Under the pieces are notes generated by a model. The model did no database searches. It saw only the letters and a program-made list of their open reading frames with translations, and was not told the DNA's origin. DNA of 64,000 bases, taken from contig CM069872.1 in the NCBI GenBank assembly GCA_036172665.1, positions 45,432,101 through 45,496,100 on the forward strand, written 5' to 3'. Position numbers and translations under genes: made by a program. Of the stretch, positions 45,720 to 58,794 are shown piece after piece; positions within the stretch are counted from its first letter, which is position 1; each line of letters begins with the position of its first letter. This DNA comes from Prosopocoilus inquinatus. Lineage: Eukaryota; Arthropoda; Insecta; Coleoptera; Lucanidae.

Positions 45720-46962
45720 GGATCTTTGCGGAATTGGTGAATTTGTTGCTGGAAAATATTTAGAAAATAAGATAGTGTCCCAGTTAACAGTTAAAAGATT
45801 TTGTCCTCTACCAAAAACTCTTCGAGATTAATCGTTTCTTTTTTTTGATCAATTTTTGACTCGAAAGATGACGAAAGCAAAATTTTTCCAAGGCAATGAA
45901 TATATAACATATAAGTAGATTTATACTCACTGTCCAAGACTAACTAGAGGTACTTTTTTTATTGAATACTTAATATGCAGCAAGTCAAATGCACAAACTA
46001 TTTTGCAAATACCTTCCAGTGAAAATCAACCGATCCTAAGATGCCTGGTTTTTCTCCTGTTGAAACCCTTACCTCTCTCTTTCTATAATAATAATTAGTT
46101 TGATTATAATTACGAGGTCTATGCGTTTTAATTCGAAAAAAAGATACACACATCACCAAACATAAAAAAAGTATATTTTCCAGTAAAATTACTAATAAAA
46201 TTTAACGGTCTTTCCGTTAGCAGTCCCTTTAAATAGAGCAATATAAATTGTTAGCGACAATTAATTACTACATAAATATCCGATGATTCAAGTAATTAAA
46301 TTTGTTAGCCGCGGGAAATTATTTTCCTAACCTTTTTTTATGGGGAAATTAAACTTGTTTGCGACACTCTATTATTAGGCAAGCTAAATAAAAACGAAAC
46401 GATTTTCTTTTGTGTGAATAGTTGGAAATGTTTTTATTTTTCGTGCTGACTAACTTGTACACTGTCATTGTGTGCAAATTAAAATAAACACTTCGCCGGT
46501 TTTGTTGGGTTTTATCAACAAATGTGTTTATCGTCTAGTTAAACAATTATTTCAGAATATTTGTTAACGCCAAAATAATTATAAAAATTCAATCCTGACA
46601 AACCAAATTTTACTGAATTTTAATTACCGAATTAATTTAAAGTTCCTGATGAGATGCTTCACAAAGGGAAGATGCATCATTGCCATACAAACATAAGAGA
46701 AAATGTACTGACCTTAATGAAATATTTCTAAGACGAAGGATTAATCTCCTTAAACTGAAATGAAGTTTTAGCCTCAAGTTTGTTTTACATTTTCATATTA
46801 TCACACAAGATAAGGATATTTTAAGTTTTGACAAATGACAAATAGTGTAGTATGAAATAGGCTTAAACGGTTTCAGCAAGTTATATACATTTTTTAATTA
46901 TTATTAAGATCTTTCTTGTTTTATTTGTTTTCCAGATTAAGTAAATATATTTCTTGTTACAG

Positions 46963-47048
46963 TACGCAAAGAAAACGAAGAACTGATGAACTCACTAAAC
47001 AGGGAACCTCAAAGTGTACCGAATACTACTTCTCCCGTCCCCGATTGA
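46963..47048 (+). CDS. Membrane-protein gene, common terminal exon
   Basis: Acceptor TTCTTGTTACAG at 46962; the exon enters in phase 1 and therefore joins 14374, 34458 or 7770 in frame. It encodes V completed across the junction, then RKENEELMNSLNREPQ, SVPNTTSPVPD and a TGA stop at 47046-47048. Given N-in topology this is the extracellular C-terminal tail after either membrane span. It contains an N-glycosylation sequon (NTT) and ends Pro-rich. The upstream intron is 12.5 kb or longer depending on isoform. Confidence 0.78.
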
Positions 47049-47885
47049 ACGGTAGCATTCATCATTGAGACAATCCGATGGCATTAATAGTGACAAACTG
47101 TACCTAGGAACTGTCATTTGTTAAAAAAGTGTAGCAACATATTAACAAAGTATTAACATTTCCAATCAGCAATACACTTAAAAGTAAACGATGTTTTTTT
47201 TTGTATGTGCGAGTTTTCTGTCTGGTCCAATGGTATTTGGCCGATAGGCAACGTTCAAAAGGAAAGTTTTGTGCTCATTTGTGCAACTTTTTAGCGTAGA
47301 ATATTCTCATTCTTTGACCTATCAGAATCTGCAATTGTATCAAATAAAAATAACGCAGAAAATTTTTTAAGATTGTTAACCTGCAGTAACAAAAAAAAAA
47401 ATTCGAATTTTTGTAAATTGTATACATAATAGTTAATTGTAAAGTCAAACATGTGTTTAGTTGTTGCCTTTTTCCAAATATTTAAATTATTGTTTACGTC
47501 TAACACAATACGTAATTCTTTCCTTGTTTTTAATTTATTTTTTTTGGGTTTGCAGAAAAAAAAATTCGATCGGCATATGCTTGGAAATTTTAAATATTTT
47601 GGAAAAAGCCAACAGATGCCAAGGCATATAATATAATCTAGTTGTGATTCATATAAATGTGATACCTAAAACCATCCAAATCGCACAATGTATCATTGCA
47701 TCAATTATATAGTCGATGTTATGAGTCGATTAATGTAACAATCTGATGTGTACCTATTCAAAATAAGTGTGAATTATCGTCGCAGTGATGTCGTTTTAAA
47801 AACTTTAGAAAACCGAACGGAAAATGTATAAATATATTACCTCTGAATGTAAATTGAGAATCAAATAAATGACTCGGCTTTTCGA
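47049..47885 (+). other. 3' untranslated region of the membrane-protein gene
   Basis: AT-rich sequence follows the TGA. The first good polyadenylation signal is AATAAA at 47864-47869; another at 48163-48168 could give a longer form. The end coordinate is an estimate placed about 15-20 bp after the first signal. Confidence 0.5.
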
Positions 47886-49292
47886 ACAAATTGTTAGCGT
47901 CAAATATGGATTTTTATGTGGTTCTGTGTTAGGTAGAGGCAGACAATCAAATATATTCTGAAAATTTTATTAAACAAGCTTTTGCCGATGTACATACATG
48001 GTTTATAAAGATACTTTACTTTATTTTTCCTTTTTTTTAAATTTGTATTCCTTGATAATTCTTTTCACATCATTTGAAACTGGAAGTTGATATGTATTTT
48101 TGTACGCTGAGTGCGTTCATTATATATCTTTATAATTGTTACATTTATCTATGTAATTTATGAATAAATTGATTGAAATTAATTTGTTTTAGTAGATCGT
48201 TTCGAAATTTGAACTAAGAAACGCGAAAAAATATTAAACTTACATTACTATGGACAACATATGTATACAGACACACATAGTAAGAAAATACGCCTGGTTA
48301 TAATGTAAACGAAAATAAAATAATGATTTATTTTCATTTTTCGCCAGTAAATCATGTTCGGCAATAACTTTGCAATAGCTTTTTCTGTCATCGTGCGGCT
48401 TGTTTGGCGCTTTATCCAAAATAACTCAATTTTCAAACCACACTTGCCAATGGAATAACACTGTCACACTAAATTTATTGCAGATAAATTAAAATTTATC
48501 GAACACATTTGCCTAATAGCTACAATTATTGTTCGCCTGAAACTGATTGTTACATGGATTAGCGGAAACTGCAATATCAGCTTGACGTTTTAATTTATAC
48601 CTTTAACTATGTTTCAGCACTGGCTGACGTCCTATAAAATTTTAAAATTAAAAGCAACATTCAATTTTTGCCACTAAAACTTATCTTTACATGAAATGCA
48701 GAGAATACAACTACTTTAGAAATTTTAAATGTAACTAAAGACGAGGAAGTTATGATGATAAGGAATTTAAATCGAAAACTTGCTTTATGTGTTCAAGGGG
48801 ATAATTTATTCATCCAAAAAATATGCGTGAACAATAATCAGACACGCAAGTTTTTTTTTTTTATATCCCTGACTTTTTTTTGTTACCGTTAAAGCCCAGA
48901 ATAGTTCATCTTTAAATATAAGCAACAGTAATGCTACCTGCGGCTATATCTGCGTTAACATGGATAAAAAAGCGACAGTTAATCTTATTTTTAGTGCCAA
49001 ATTAATTAAAGAACAAAGATTACGTTAGGCGTCACATTTGAGTAGGTGTAGCTCCAGCATAATGCTTTATAGAAAATGTTAATAATAACAATACGTTTAT
49101 TTGCCCAACAGTTTACAAGAACAGCGTTTACAGAGGAAAGTGATAGAAATAATAAATCATAGTAGAAAACATGCGTTATTGTATAGAAGGTTTGATTCTG
49201 TAAAAGTTGACTTACTTTTCATGCCAGTTATTGTAAAGAAGGAAAATAATCCTCTCTTGTAGCCAGAACATATTAGTATCAAGCAGTATGTC

Positions 49293-50912
49293 GTGATGTC
49301 CGGTCACTATGCGGTATCCGGTCTATCCGGTCATTTTTCTGTTATCCACCGGAGCATCGGATAGTGACTTTAATATTCGGTCGCAACCGGATAATTAATA
49401 ATACTATAAAGTATCTCTATGGAATAATAAAGCATATGCTATGGAAAAGAATCATAAGCATAAAATATACTATCTAAATTAGTATTAACAAATAAAGAAA
49501 CCTGACAAAATTTTTAATTTTTATTTATATCTAATCATTAGGGGTCGGAATTTTATATTTAGTTCAGTTTATTTAAGACGGCGCGGCAGTGAGCTTGTGC
49601 ACAGTTAGTCGTCGTCCGTCATCGCACTGTGTGCCGCCTCGTCTGTTTTCAATCGAACAAAAAATAATTTTCCGACCTTTACTAACTATAAATAATTATT
49701 GTCAGTGATATAAGAAAAAATCTTTCGTACATGATGGTCCTTCACTCCACTTCAATATCATAATAGGTCAACAACGCTATTACAAGAAACAAAACAGTCG
49801 TTTCTTATTAAAAAAGTATCAATAAAATAAATAAAACTAAGCTTTAAACATACCTGCAAAGCTTAAGAAACGAGTGACATTTCCTACATTTTTTGTAGTA
49901 AGTACTCTTCCTAAAAGTCTTCTGTAAGTTCTAATATTCAAAGTTAAACTAGTTTCATGTTACCGTGTAGCTTCTTTACTTTTAATAAAAGATACCAACA
50001 GTATAATTTGCTGTGGTTTTCATATGCAGTAAGAGTCGTAAAATATTTTCATTTAATTTGGGTATTCCCACTTTAAGCGATGTGCAAAACAGAGCGGAAA
50101 CGGCGCGGTGGCGGGCGCGGTACGGTCACAAGAAGAACATACAAATCCGCCATCACGAGCGTTTACGCTCTGGTTTGCGCCTCGCCTTATTCTGTTCATA
50201 AACAACTATCTATCAGTTAGGTGCAATTTTAAATACACACTGCCGTAGTTTAATCTTAGTGGAAGTGCGATATATATGTAGTTTTGAAAATGTATTGTTA
50301 CGAACTTGTGGGTTCTCAAATTATGGTCCTTAAATTTTAGAACATTTTAATTACAAACTGTCGCTTTACACAATTAAAAACACAATAGTAATGAACTGCA
50401 ACACTTGTCTATCAAATAACACTTCTAGAAAATGTACTTTCTGTGTATTCGAGGCACGAACCTTTCGCTTGTTAACTTCTATCTGAACCAACTGGCGCGC
50501 CTGACGGGCTTTTATAGTAGATCGCTGTAATCTCGAACGTGCTGAAATGAGCGAGAAACTTTCGATAACATTCTGTGGCGCAAGATGGGGTGTGCTGGTA
50601 CTAAAAATAGATATACTTGCGCGTCACGGCTGTAACAGTATTATTGTTTCTAATGTGAAAAAACTTTGTTTTCGCAGAGTAAAAAAGGAGCGTTAAACCG
50701 CCCTTCAAGCAAAAGAACTCTAAGAGCCAATTTCTCACTAACAGTTTAACTTTAATCTTCAGATAATTTCCATCTGTTCCTATGGGAATGAGTTGAAGAT
50801 TAAAGTTAAACTGTAACTGGGAAACTGGGACTAAGCAGTTGGAAATCTGCCTATCCGGTCAATATTACCGAATATCCGGTATCCAGCCAAGTTGTCTATC
50901 CGCTGCATCACT
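49293..50912. mobile_element. Probable hAT-type element, second type
   Basis: The left end reads GTGATGTCCGGTCACTATGC and then GGTATCCGG, ATCCGG repeats. The right end is of the inverse type: ATATCCGGTATCC, then TATCCGCTGCATCACT. Short GTGATG-type ends with repeated CCGGATA-like motifs are typical of one group of hAT elements. Possible imperfect 8-bp duplications are AGTATGTC (left) and AGTATTTG (right). No transposase remains; GC-richer stretches occur near 49.58-49.65 and 50.08-50.18 kb. Confidence 0.45.
50727..50828. repeat. Inverted repeat, about 100 bp
   Basis: CCAATTTCTCACTAACAG, TTTAACTTTAATCTTCA at left pair with TGAAGATTAAAGTTAAA, CTGTAACTGGGAAACTGG at right. A MITE nested in, or a part of, the surrounding element. 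Confidence 0.55.
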
Positions 50913-52756
50913 AGTATTTGCAACGTAAGTATTGCCGATGTAAATGTTCGGATATTTGGTATTCAGAGATGCAATGTTTTTATAAAAGATATGTTGCCAT
51001 TAAATAATATTGGAATGAATAATAACGCGTAAAAGGTTAGGGTCAAGTAACAAGACTGAGTATTTCTTCAAATTTTTTGACACGGCAAGGGAACAATGAG
51101 AACGAGCGTACGGAAACTGCCATAACCATAATTTATGCACTCAATTAAGAATATTTTTGCGTAAAACTGCAACATTCAATATTCCTCACTTGCGCGGCAA
51201 TCAAGAAGGGGGGAGCGCTTAAGTAGAGTGGGACCGTACAAGAAATCGATCTTCTTAGTTCTTCTAGGCCTCTCGGTCCAATAGTTACACGTCGTAAACT
51301 TCAACGAGGAACACGTTGAAGTTTCTTTTTTTATTGTAAATTTTTTTTCAGTTTCCTCAGTTTGTAATTAATTTCGTGAAAGAAGATTTGCGGTGTGTTT
51401 TGTAATCCATTTAATCGTAAACGAATTTTATTAATTTAATTTAAATTCTGTGTTTCAGAGTTGGTGTGTCGAAAGAGTAGTTGGATGCGTAAAGAACGCA
51501 TTTATTTTATAATTTGTAAAATTTTTAGTTAACATTTCAAAATTTCTTTCGGTCTCAATTAAAATAAAAAGAAAATTGTTCCTACTAAAATCAGATTTCT
51601 TTTAAGTAATTGTACTGTGAATCATATTTCATGTTTTGTTAATACATTAGAATTATTTTCTGAATTGTTCTAAATGTTACGTTTTGTTTAATATATTTTT
51701 GTAATTGATTTTTTTTTTTCAAAATTGCATTGTAAACAAAATATTGCGTTTCTTTTTAAATATATTGTTATATAAAAAAAAAACTATTGGCATTTTTGTT
51801 TGAGATATTCTGGCCAGTAAAATTTCCATTCTTTTGAAGTCCAACGAGAGTAAGAACCAGAAAGAGAGAAAAGGTCGAAGTATTTTCAACAATTATTTTG
51901 AAAATACATGTAAACGCCATTCGAGCAACCGTGGAAAATAAATTGGAAAATCGATTTCTGACTTTCTACTAAACCAGAAGAAACGTTACAAACAAAGAAA
52001 ATCGAGATTCAATTTTGTACGAATTGTTTAAAGGAATTGAGGATTATTATTATTTATTGGTCAAGTGATTCGACATATTAACACGCTTCGAAAAATTATT
52101 ATTATTAATCTTTTGAATTGGGTATGGAATTATTTTTTCATTCCTTTTTGCAATGCTTTATTTGAGTTTTACCAAACAAAAACGACATTAAGTCAAGTAC
52201 CTAACAGAATCATAGTATACAATCGAATTTTCTTTTCTACCTTCTGAAAGACTATGTTTGTTCGTAATAAAAACTAACGTAACACATCTATAAATAACTT
52301 CAGTATTCCAAAAGCTAAAAGTATTCTATCTTATTGAACAACTTTACACATAATTGAAGAAAATTACTATTTATTTTAGAGTCCTGTAACATGCAGGTAA
52401 TGAAGCAGCAATTTGGAATTCGAATGGAAAACTCCTGTGTGCAGGCGTTACCTAGCGGTGAAAACGAAAAGTTTTGCAACCTCTAGATCATTCATTTCCT
52501 GCTTTCCAAGGTAGGTACAATTAGAATACTTTCTTGAAATTCTTGAATTAAGATTGGATAATCCAACAATTCCAATGGAGATTAAGGAAGCTTATCATTG
52601 ACACTTCAAGTTCAAGTACCACTCATCTATTTCTTTTCGTAAAAAAGATAACGTCCTAATTACTGGTTTTGTAAGGCTTATAATACGACATCGAAAATTA
52701 AGAATAAAATAATTTGTAATTGAAGTTTGTTCTTGTCCGATGAAAATAGTAAGTAG

Positions 52757-52934
52757 AAAGTTTTTTTAATCTCAAACCGGACAGAAAAATGAAGGGAAAC
52801 ACACTCAACGTTTCGCTATAGATTTATAGCTTCGTCAGGAGTGAAAACACTCCTGACGAAGCTATAAATCTATAGCGAAACGTTGAGTGTGTTTCCCTTC
52901 ATTTTTCTGTCCGGTTTGAGATTAAAAAAACTTT
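52757..52934. repeat. Perfect palindrome with hammerhead-like motif in both arms
   Basis: Two 84-bp arms (52757-52840 and 52851-52934) are exact reverse complements by my reading, joined by GTGAAAACAC, which itself pairs. In the right arm (+): CTGACGA (52853-52859), one extra A, stem GCTATA/TATAGC with loop AATC, GAAA (52877-52880), CGT, T, then GAGTGTGTTT. The last run pairs with AAAACACTC just before the CUGANGA box to give stem I. The left arm has the same on the minus strand. The extra A between the CUGANGA box and stem II departs from the strict consensus. Identity of the arms means the structure formed recently. Confidence 0.75.
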
Positions 52935-52989
52935 CTAAAATAATTTGTGTTTAATTGATAAGGTAATTTTATTAAAAAAGACACGTAGC

Positions 52990-54952
52990 ACAAATAATTT
53001 AAGTTTTATTGACATGTATTTTATTTTCTTACATACATATTATAAGTATTCATTATCGACGTTTGAATTTAATACATACTGACCAATATAGTTAATACAG
53101 TACTTAAATTTACCTTTTACATATGTATAAAATAATACAAAATTTAACGGTAGAAAATTAATCACGTCGTCAGTCTTTAACCAACTGTTAAAGAAAAAAA
53201 AACAGGAGAAAAATAATGATTATTTAGGTATAACTGTTATACAAATTTAATGGACCGTCTGAAAACATATATACCTACATTCCTAATGGAAACTACACTT
53301 TTTGTACATCAATATATACACCTAGGGACAATAAATATTTTTTCAGTGTATATACATAGCTATGTACACGGTTAGAGTTTCTAGCTCCTAAATGATTATT
53401 TATTTAAGCTCTAGGTAAAATTTGTTATCTATTATTATCTAGAAGTATAGAGGTACTAACATTCTTAAAATAAATATCACATATTTGGTCAATAACGTTT
53501 TGTTTTTTGGCATTCACTTAGTGATTACAGTTAGAAGCATAGAACGTTTGAAGATCGATTTTAATATTGACTACAACTACAAAAAAATATTTGTAAGTCA
53601 GTTTTGACTGGAAATGAGAAAAAATCGATTTTCAAATCGTTCGTACACCTCACACGGCTATAGTTATACAAACAAATACATACTTAATACATGCGCAACA
53701 TTAACCATTATTTAAAAACTAGAGACATTTTACGTTTTAGTTTTGGAGGCTTATCTATACATGTTTTGATTTGCTGGAATTCTAGCGGATGTTTTTAAGT
53801 CAGCAATACAAGCTGTATTTTGATATCATTTTTTTTGTAAGAAATGTACCCGTTTACAAACAAGTTATGTAAATATGTATTATAGTCGATTTCTCGGTAC
53901 TATGGAAACGCGTGTAACATTTAAAGCTCTATAAAAGGACTGCGTAGTTATAAAGCGTTTATGTTTTCCCGATTGAGAAAATTTCCCGTTATGTGATCGC
54001 TATATGTTACTGCAAATCCTAGAAGTAAACTGTTTTTGATTATTTCTCTTCGCATTTCTTTGCTTATTTAAAATTTTGATTTTACTTGGGCACTTTTAAT
54101 AATACATTTATAAAAATAACCATTACGATTACTTAATTTGACTTAAAACTATTTATTTACATCACTTTATATTTCGTATTTTCCACATAAATAATTTGGA
54201 TTATTAAGTTGTTACATGATTTCTTTAGAGAAGATTTAAGAACAAAGTAAACAGTAAGACTGCGGCTAAAAGCACAGCGTTTAATTTATGAGATTCTGGC
54301 TCGCCTTTTGACTAAAATTTATTTTAGGATCTAAAGGTTGGCATCTTTATGGCGTCCTGTTGTTATCTTAGCTCAGTTCCCAAATCCACTGGCCTCTAAA
54401 TGTTTGTCGTTCTCCAATGGTTACCAAGACCCCAAGAAACATTAATAATCTAAAAAATGTAATTTTACGATTAAATTTATTTAAAATTTTACTTCTAGGG
54501 AATGCAGTAACTTTTCTAATCAAATCGACAAATACTTGTTAATACTAGATGTACATTAAATCTAACAATTGAGTGACTAAAATAATTTCATCTATCTATA
54601 GCACATTAGTCAGGCTGGTTGCGCAACACTATTTAGGGATATGTTGTGACTTTATTCAAACTTGGTACTAAGTAATTACCCTGTATATATAACAGTTCGT
54701 CTTCTGCCTTCCACTTTACGCGCGAAAGTACAAATCCAACTTTCCACTTTCTCTAGCAATTAAATTACCTACCTAAATTCTAGTTCCTAACTTACTTTAC
54801 ATCATAGTTTCCAGGATATTCTTTTTGTTGTTGGTGGCATCCTCGCGGCTCCGGGAGCGATTACTTCTTCCGGACCGCGAGGCTTGGCACTATATCCACG
54901 TTTTTCTCTCACGCAGCGAATCCTTTTCGAACTCGCTCCTGTACTGCTTGTG
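52990..54952 (-). other. Probable 3' untranslated region of the tachykinin-type receptor gene
   Basis: About 2 kb of AT-rich sequence without reading frames follows the receptor stop codon on the minus strand. Polyadenylation signals AATAAA on the minus strand fall at 53020-53025 and 53005-53010. A long AU-rich 3'UTR is plausible for a neuropeptide receptor; extent is inferred only from these signals and the lack of other features. Confidence 0.4.
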
Positions 54953-55092
54953 TCAGGATAACTGTTTCATTTCTGTGCTCTTCCAACGTTTGCTGGACTT
55001 TGGGTAACCGAACTCGTCCTGTACGTTTGTGTAGTACGTGTCGGAAGAAGTAGGATTTTGACACGCGTTATAATGCTGTGTTCGTACCGTGC
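54953..55092 (-). CDS. Tachykinin-type GPCR, terminal exon (cytoplasmic tail)
   Basis: Minus-strand exon after acceptor AATTATACAG; the first two bases complete a Gly codon begun at 61622, then TVRTQHYNACQNPTSSD, TYYTNVQDEFGYPKSSK, RWKSTEMKQLS and a TGA at 54955-54953. It encodes the last 45 residues of the receptor C-terminal tail: Ser/Thr- and Tyr-rich, consistent with a cytoplasmic region phosphorylated during desensitisation. There is no ATG in frame, and the plus-strand frame overlapping it is a shadow. The preceding intron is 6.5 kb and contains a non-LTR retrotransposon in the opposite orientation. Confidence 0.75.
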
Positions 55093-56603
55093 CTGTATAA
55101 TTAAAATTTAAAGGAATCACATAGAAATTAAAGTATAATTTGAGTACTAATATTAAAGGATGAACATGAGTCGAGATTCTTTAACTTCTTGACCAGAATC
55201 ATGTCAATTTTGTTACTTTGTCTCATACAAAATAAGATTTTTGTAGTACTTATATTGTGTCTGCTGAAGCGTGAAGGTTTCCGTTTACTAGACTTGACGG
55301 TAATATAAATTTATATGAGATAATACCCAACAGCATGTATTGAATCTGACAGATAATTCTTAGGCGAAATATATTGCTGGTGATAAAATATTCAGGCTCT
55401 GGACATGCGAACGATACCATGACAGTGCCCGCAGACGATGTACAATCATGATTTTTAGTAAAATCTCGCTAATGAAATTTTAAAGCGTGATCTAAATGGG
55501 AAAAAATGTGTGTTGAACTTTTATTTCACGTTTTTATTTTGTGTTCGTTTATCTATTTGCGTTGGCTTGTTCGTCTAACTATTATGACGGTCAGAAGACG
55601 TTAGGTCGTAACTTAACATTTGCAGGGGAGAAATTACTAACAATCATGGGTGTACCAAGTTTCAATGGTGTACAATCACTGAGGGTGAAGATCCATGTAC
55701 TGTCCTACTACGGAAGCCCAGCTGCCGAAATACGTATCCAGTTTTTAAAAAACTTTTTGTGGTTAGGAGGCTAAATTCAATTTCATTGTCCTACTATGGC
55801 CAAGTCCAATGAGCGGAACCCTTAATTGATACGTCTTATAGTTATTTAAATAAAACGCAGCATAATAAAAATTTTTGACTCGGATGTGGTCTAGAAGTCA
55901 AGAAGATCTAACATATTTAATCGTAGGTTGCACCAGAAATTTCTGCAAACTAATAAATGAATCAGTTCAATTACTCAATCAAATAACTCTCAGAAATGCA
56001 AAGATATATGCTCATTGCTTTTTGGTGTTTCAACAGCGGAAGTTTGGGCGTTTATACAATGATTTTAAGGAATCAAAATTTCAGGTTATGATTTTCTCTA
56101 TCCTATCCAATGGTTCGAAAGACTTCGTTGTATTTTTAATGATACAGAAGTTTCTCAGCGTTATACAAATATTTATTTAAAAGAATTTCAATTGGTGATG
56201 ATGGTGGAATGATATTAAAATTATTAGAACCATCGATATGACATAAATGCAAAAGGAAATCATAAAAATGATTATTTCCAACAGGTTGAAGGTCTCGAAG
56301 GGTTGACAAATAAATAAATGTTTATCTTCTCTCGAAGTCTAAGCCCTTTGCAAGGTTTTCACTGGAGAATAGGGGGCACAGTTAAAGCTGTCGGTGGGGT
56401 ACGATAATCTTCTTTCCTTATTGTTCTTGTGTTGGTATTCCGTATATAGAGATAACCAACTCAACTTGCGTATACAGATGTTTGCCAGAAGTACTTAAAA
56501 ATTCCAATTTGTAATTTGTAACATTCTAGAAGATTTGATTACATAGACAAATGAAGTCTTTTTAAGTGACTTGGGAGTAAGAACTTCTGATACTCATCTT
56601 AAT

Positions 56604-56730
56604 GCGTTTACGGAAACTCCAATCCGATTAATCCGAGTAGAAATGTCAGAGAGAACTCTTAGAGACTTCGTACATGTAAGAGAGAGAAAGATAATGATCG
56701 GGTTAATCGGATTGGAGTTTCCGTAAACGC
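56604..56730. repeat. MITE with near-perfect terminal inverted repeats
   Basis: GCGTTTACGGAAACTCCAAT then CCGATTAA at left; TTAATCGG then ATTGGAGTTTCCGTAAACGC at right. Termini of about 28 bp are exactly complementary. Length 127 bp. I could not settle the target duplication. Confidence 0.7.
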
Positions 56731-58794
56731 CTTTAGAGTCCGGCCCTGTTTTGTTTTCTTAAAAGAGTTGTTTTGGCAGTGAATTGAGCAGAGTTGGATT
56801 TATAAACGTAAGTTAAATTTAACTCTGGATTTATTAAGGTTACCCGGATATAGGAACGTAATAGTAATGATAAAATTTACATAATTCATACAAAGAGGAA
56901 AAAGAAGGTGAGTCTTTTGTTTGCTACGAAGGAAGAAGGGATGACTGACTGGTTTTGGTTTTCATTGTTAGTCTATTTACATCCTTATGGACAAATTACA
57001 AAATCTAGTGATACGTGTAGTATGAGACAACTTCTGTTCAATTAACACTTTGAAATTGGATTAACTTGTTTGTACATACCACTTTATTGATTCCGTTAAA
57101 CCCCGGAAAAGTTTCAATTGAAACAAGTTTTTTTTTTACAATTTCGGTAGCTTTGTACGATCGGGAACGGAACGGTAACTATACTGAACCGGGTCATTTA
57201 AACGTAAGGATTTTATCTTTCTTGTGGATACCTTTATTGTTGACATTCACGTTCCTGTGGACCAGCCTTTAATGTCTTTGGTTTCGCGATACAAATAACG
57301 TTTTGAAAAACATTTAAATTTGTAACCTAGTATATTAATTTGCAGAAACTTTCTGCGCAACCTACGTATTTGCAAAACGAAGTCTATGATTCAGAAACTT
57401 GACCGAAACATGAAATTTTTATTTGTTGGGATTTTTAATAATAGAAATGTTGGTTGGTGCCAACAATTTGGTAACCGAGACAATGGGAGCAAGTAGTAAA
57501 TGAGTTGATACTCATATGAGATTATTCCATTTAATTATGTCACTTTACAAATTACAAATCAATTAATATTATATATTATATTATGTATTTCGGCTACAGG
57601 GTGTGCTTTTTTGATTTTTTTTTTTGCAACTGAACCCTAGAAATGTTGCACCTCGACTGAACGAACTGGTGTTACGCCGCTGGTTACCTCAAGACTATTT
57701 TTCATCAAAGTAAAAAGAACTACCTAAGCTTCTTCTAGGGAAGATACTACATTTTTGTAAGCGATTTATTACAAAAAAAAAAATATTTGTTTGCGAAGCC
57801 ACGTTCCAACTTATTTATTTATTTCAGCAAAATTTCGATAAACTTTAACGCGGAGACGCTCATTAAAGCATGATATAGCGATGCCATAAAGACGATATCA
57901 TAATACAGTCCGAATTTAATGGACCACGGTAGATAAACGGGAGTATCGGAAGCGACTTTACGATAAGTAGTACGATGTTTTACTTTATGCCTCCGGTTCT
58001 TAACGGTTGGAGATGTAGTACAAATGTGTTGAAGACGTAGCAATCGCATTTGCGTTATTTACGACGATATTAATTTCTTCTGAGTTATTTAGTTGAAACC
58101 CAGAATAAACAAAAAATGCCCATGTAAAATAAAGACGAATTGTAATTTTCCAATTTTTTTTTTTAAATTTATAAACGACTCTTAAAACGGAAGGAATTTT
58201 TTTTGTGCTGCATGTGAAAAATATTCGTCGCGAGCTTTATAACTGAAAGCAGCTTTGTATAAATTTCCGCTGAAAATAATGAATATTATTTATGTCTACT
58301 TTACTTTATCCTACGGAAGTTTATAGGCAATTTACGTGATGGAAACACATATCATTTTAAAGGTCGTAAACGGAAGGCATGTCATATGTCAGCATTGACT
58401 GAGTACACGTTTTGTCTTCGGAAGGCTTTTGCGAATTCAATGATTTTGAAGAGGATCGCTTCGATGTTATTCGTAGAGTTCTAGTTTGTGTGCACTTTAA
58501 CGATTACAGTTGAGATAATTAATGATGTAAGTTTAAAAACGCTAACTTATGTATATAGAGAGCGTAAATGAAAAGTGGAGCAAAAAGTGTAAGACGTTAG
58601 GACCTAAGGAAGTTGTATGCGAGGGGAATCTGCAGTAAAACACATTATTTACAGCTTTTTCTTTGAACAGGAAGCATGTTTAACGTTTTGCTATTTGGTA
58701 GGAAAATTTATATAGATATTTTACAACTCGTTTCTGTAAGTTGATTATAGAGAAGTAATAAATAAATAAACAAATTAATGTTCATTTAAGTAGG

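Larger units (their letters stand above)
34459..46962 (+). other. Last intron of the membrane-protein gene
   Basis: A GT-AG intron of 12.5 kb from GTAAGA at 34459 to TTGTTACAG at 46962. It contains a foldback element at 36.1-36.4 kb, a family-A fragment at 39.26 kb, the paired ribozyme element at 40.55-41.09 kb, the inverted ribozyme pair at 41.67-42.13 kb and MITEs at 42.9 and 45.5 kb. No further supported exon was found. Confidence 0.55.
47886..52756. other. Intergenic region between convergent genes, left part
   Basis: Holds a probable hAT-type element at 49.29-50.91 kb with an inverted repeat inside. Elsewhere it is AT-rich; I see no exon I can defend. Confidence 0.5.

Noticed and set aside
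52379..52510. Possible small exon between ATTTTAG and an AAG/GTAGGT donor
   Set aside because: Only about 35 codons are open before a TAG inside the supposed exon; no gene on this strand to which it could belong.
57819..58049. 76-residue frame on the minus strand inside the receptor intron
   Set aside because: No splice signals in phase with the receptor exons and no receptor-like motif.
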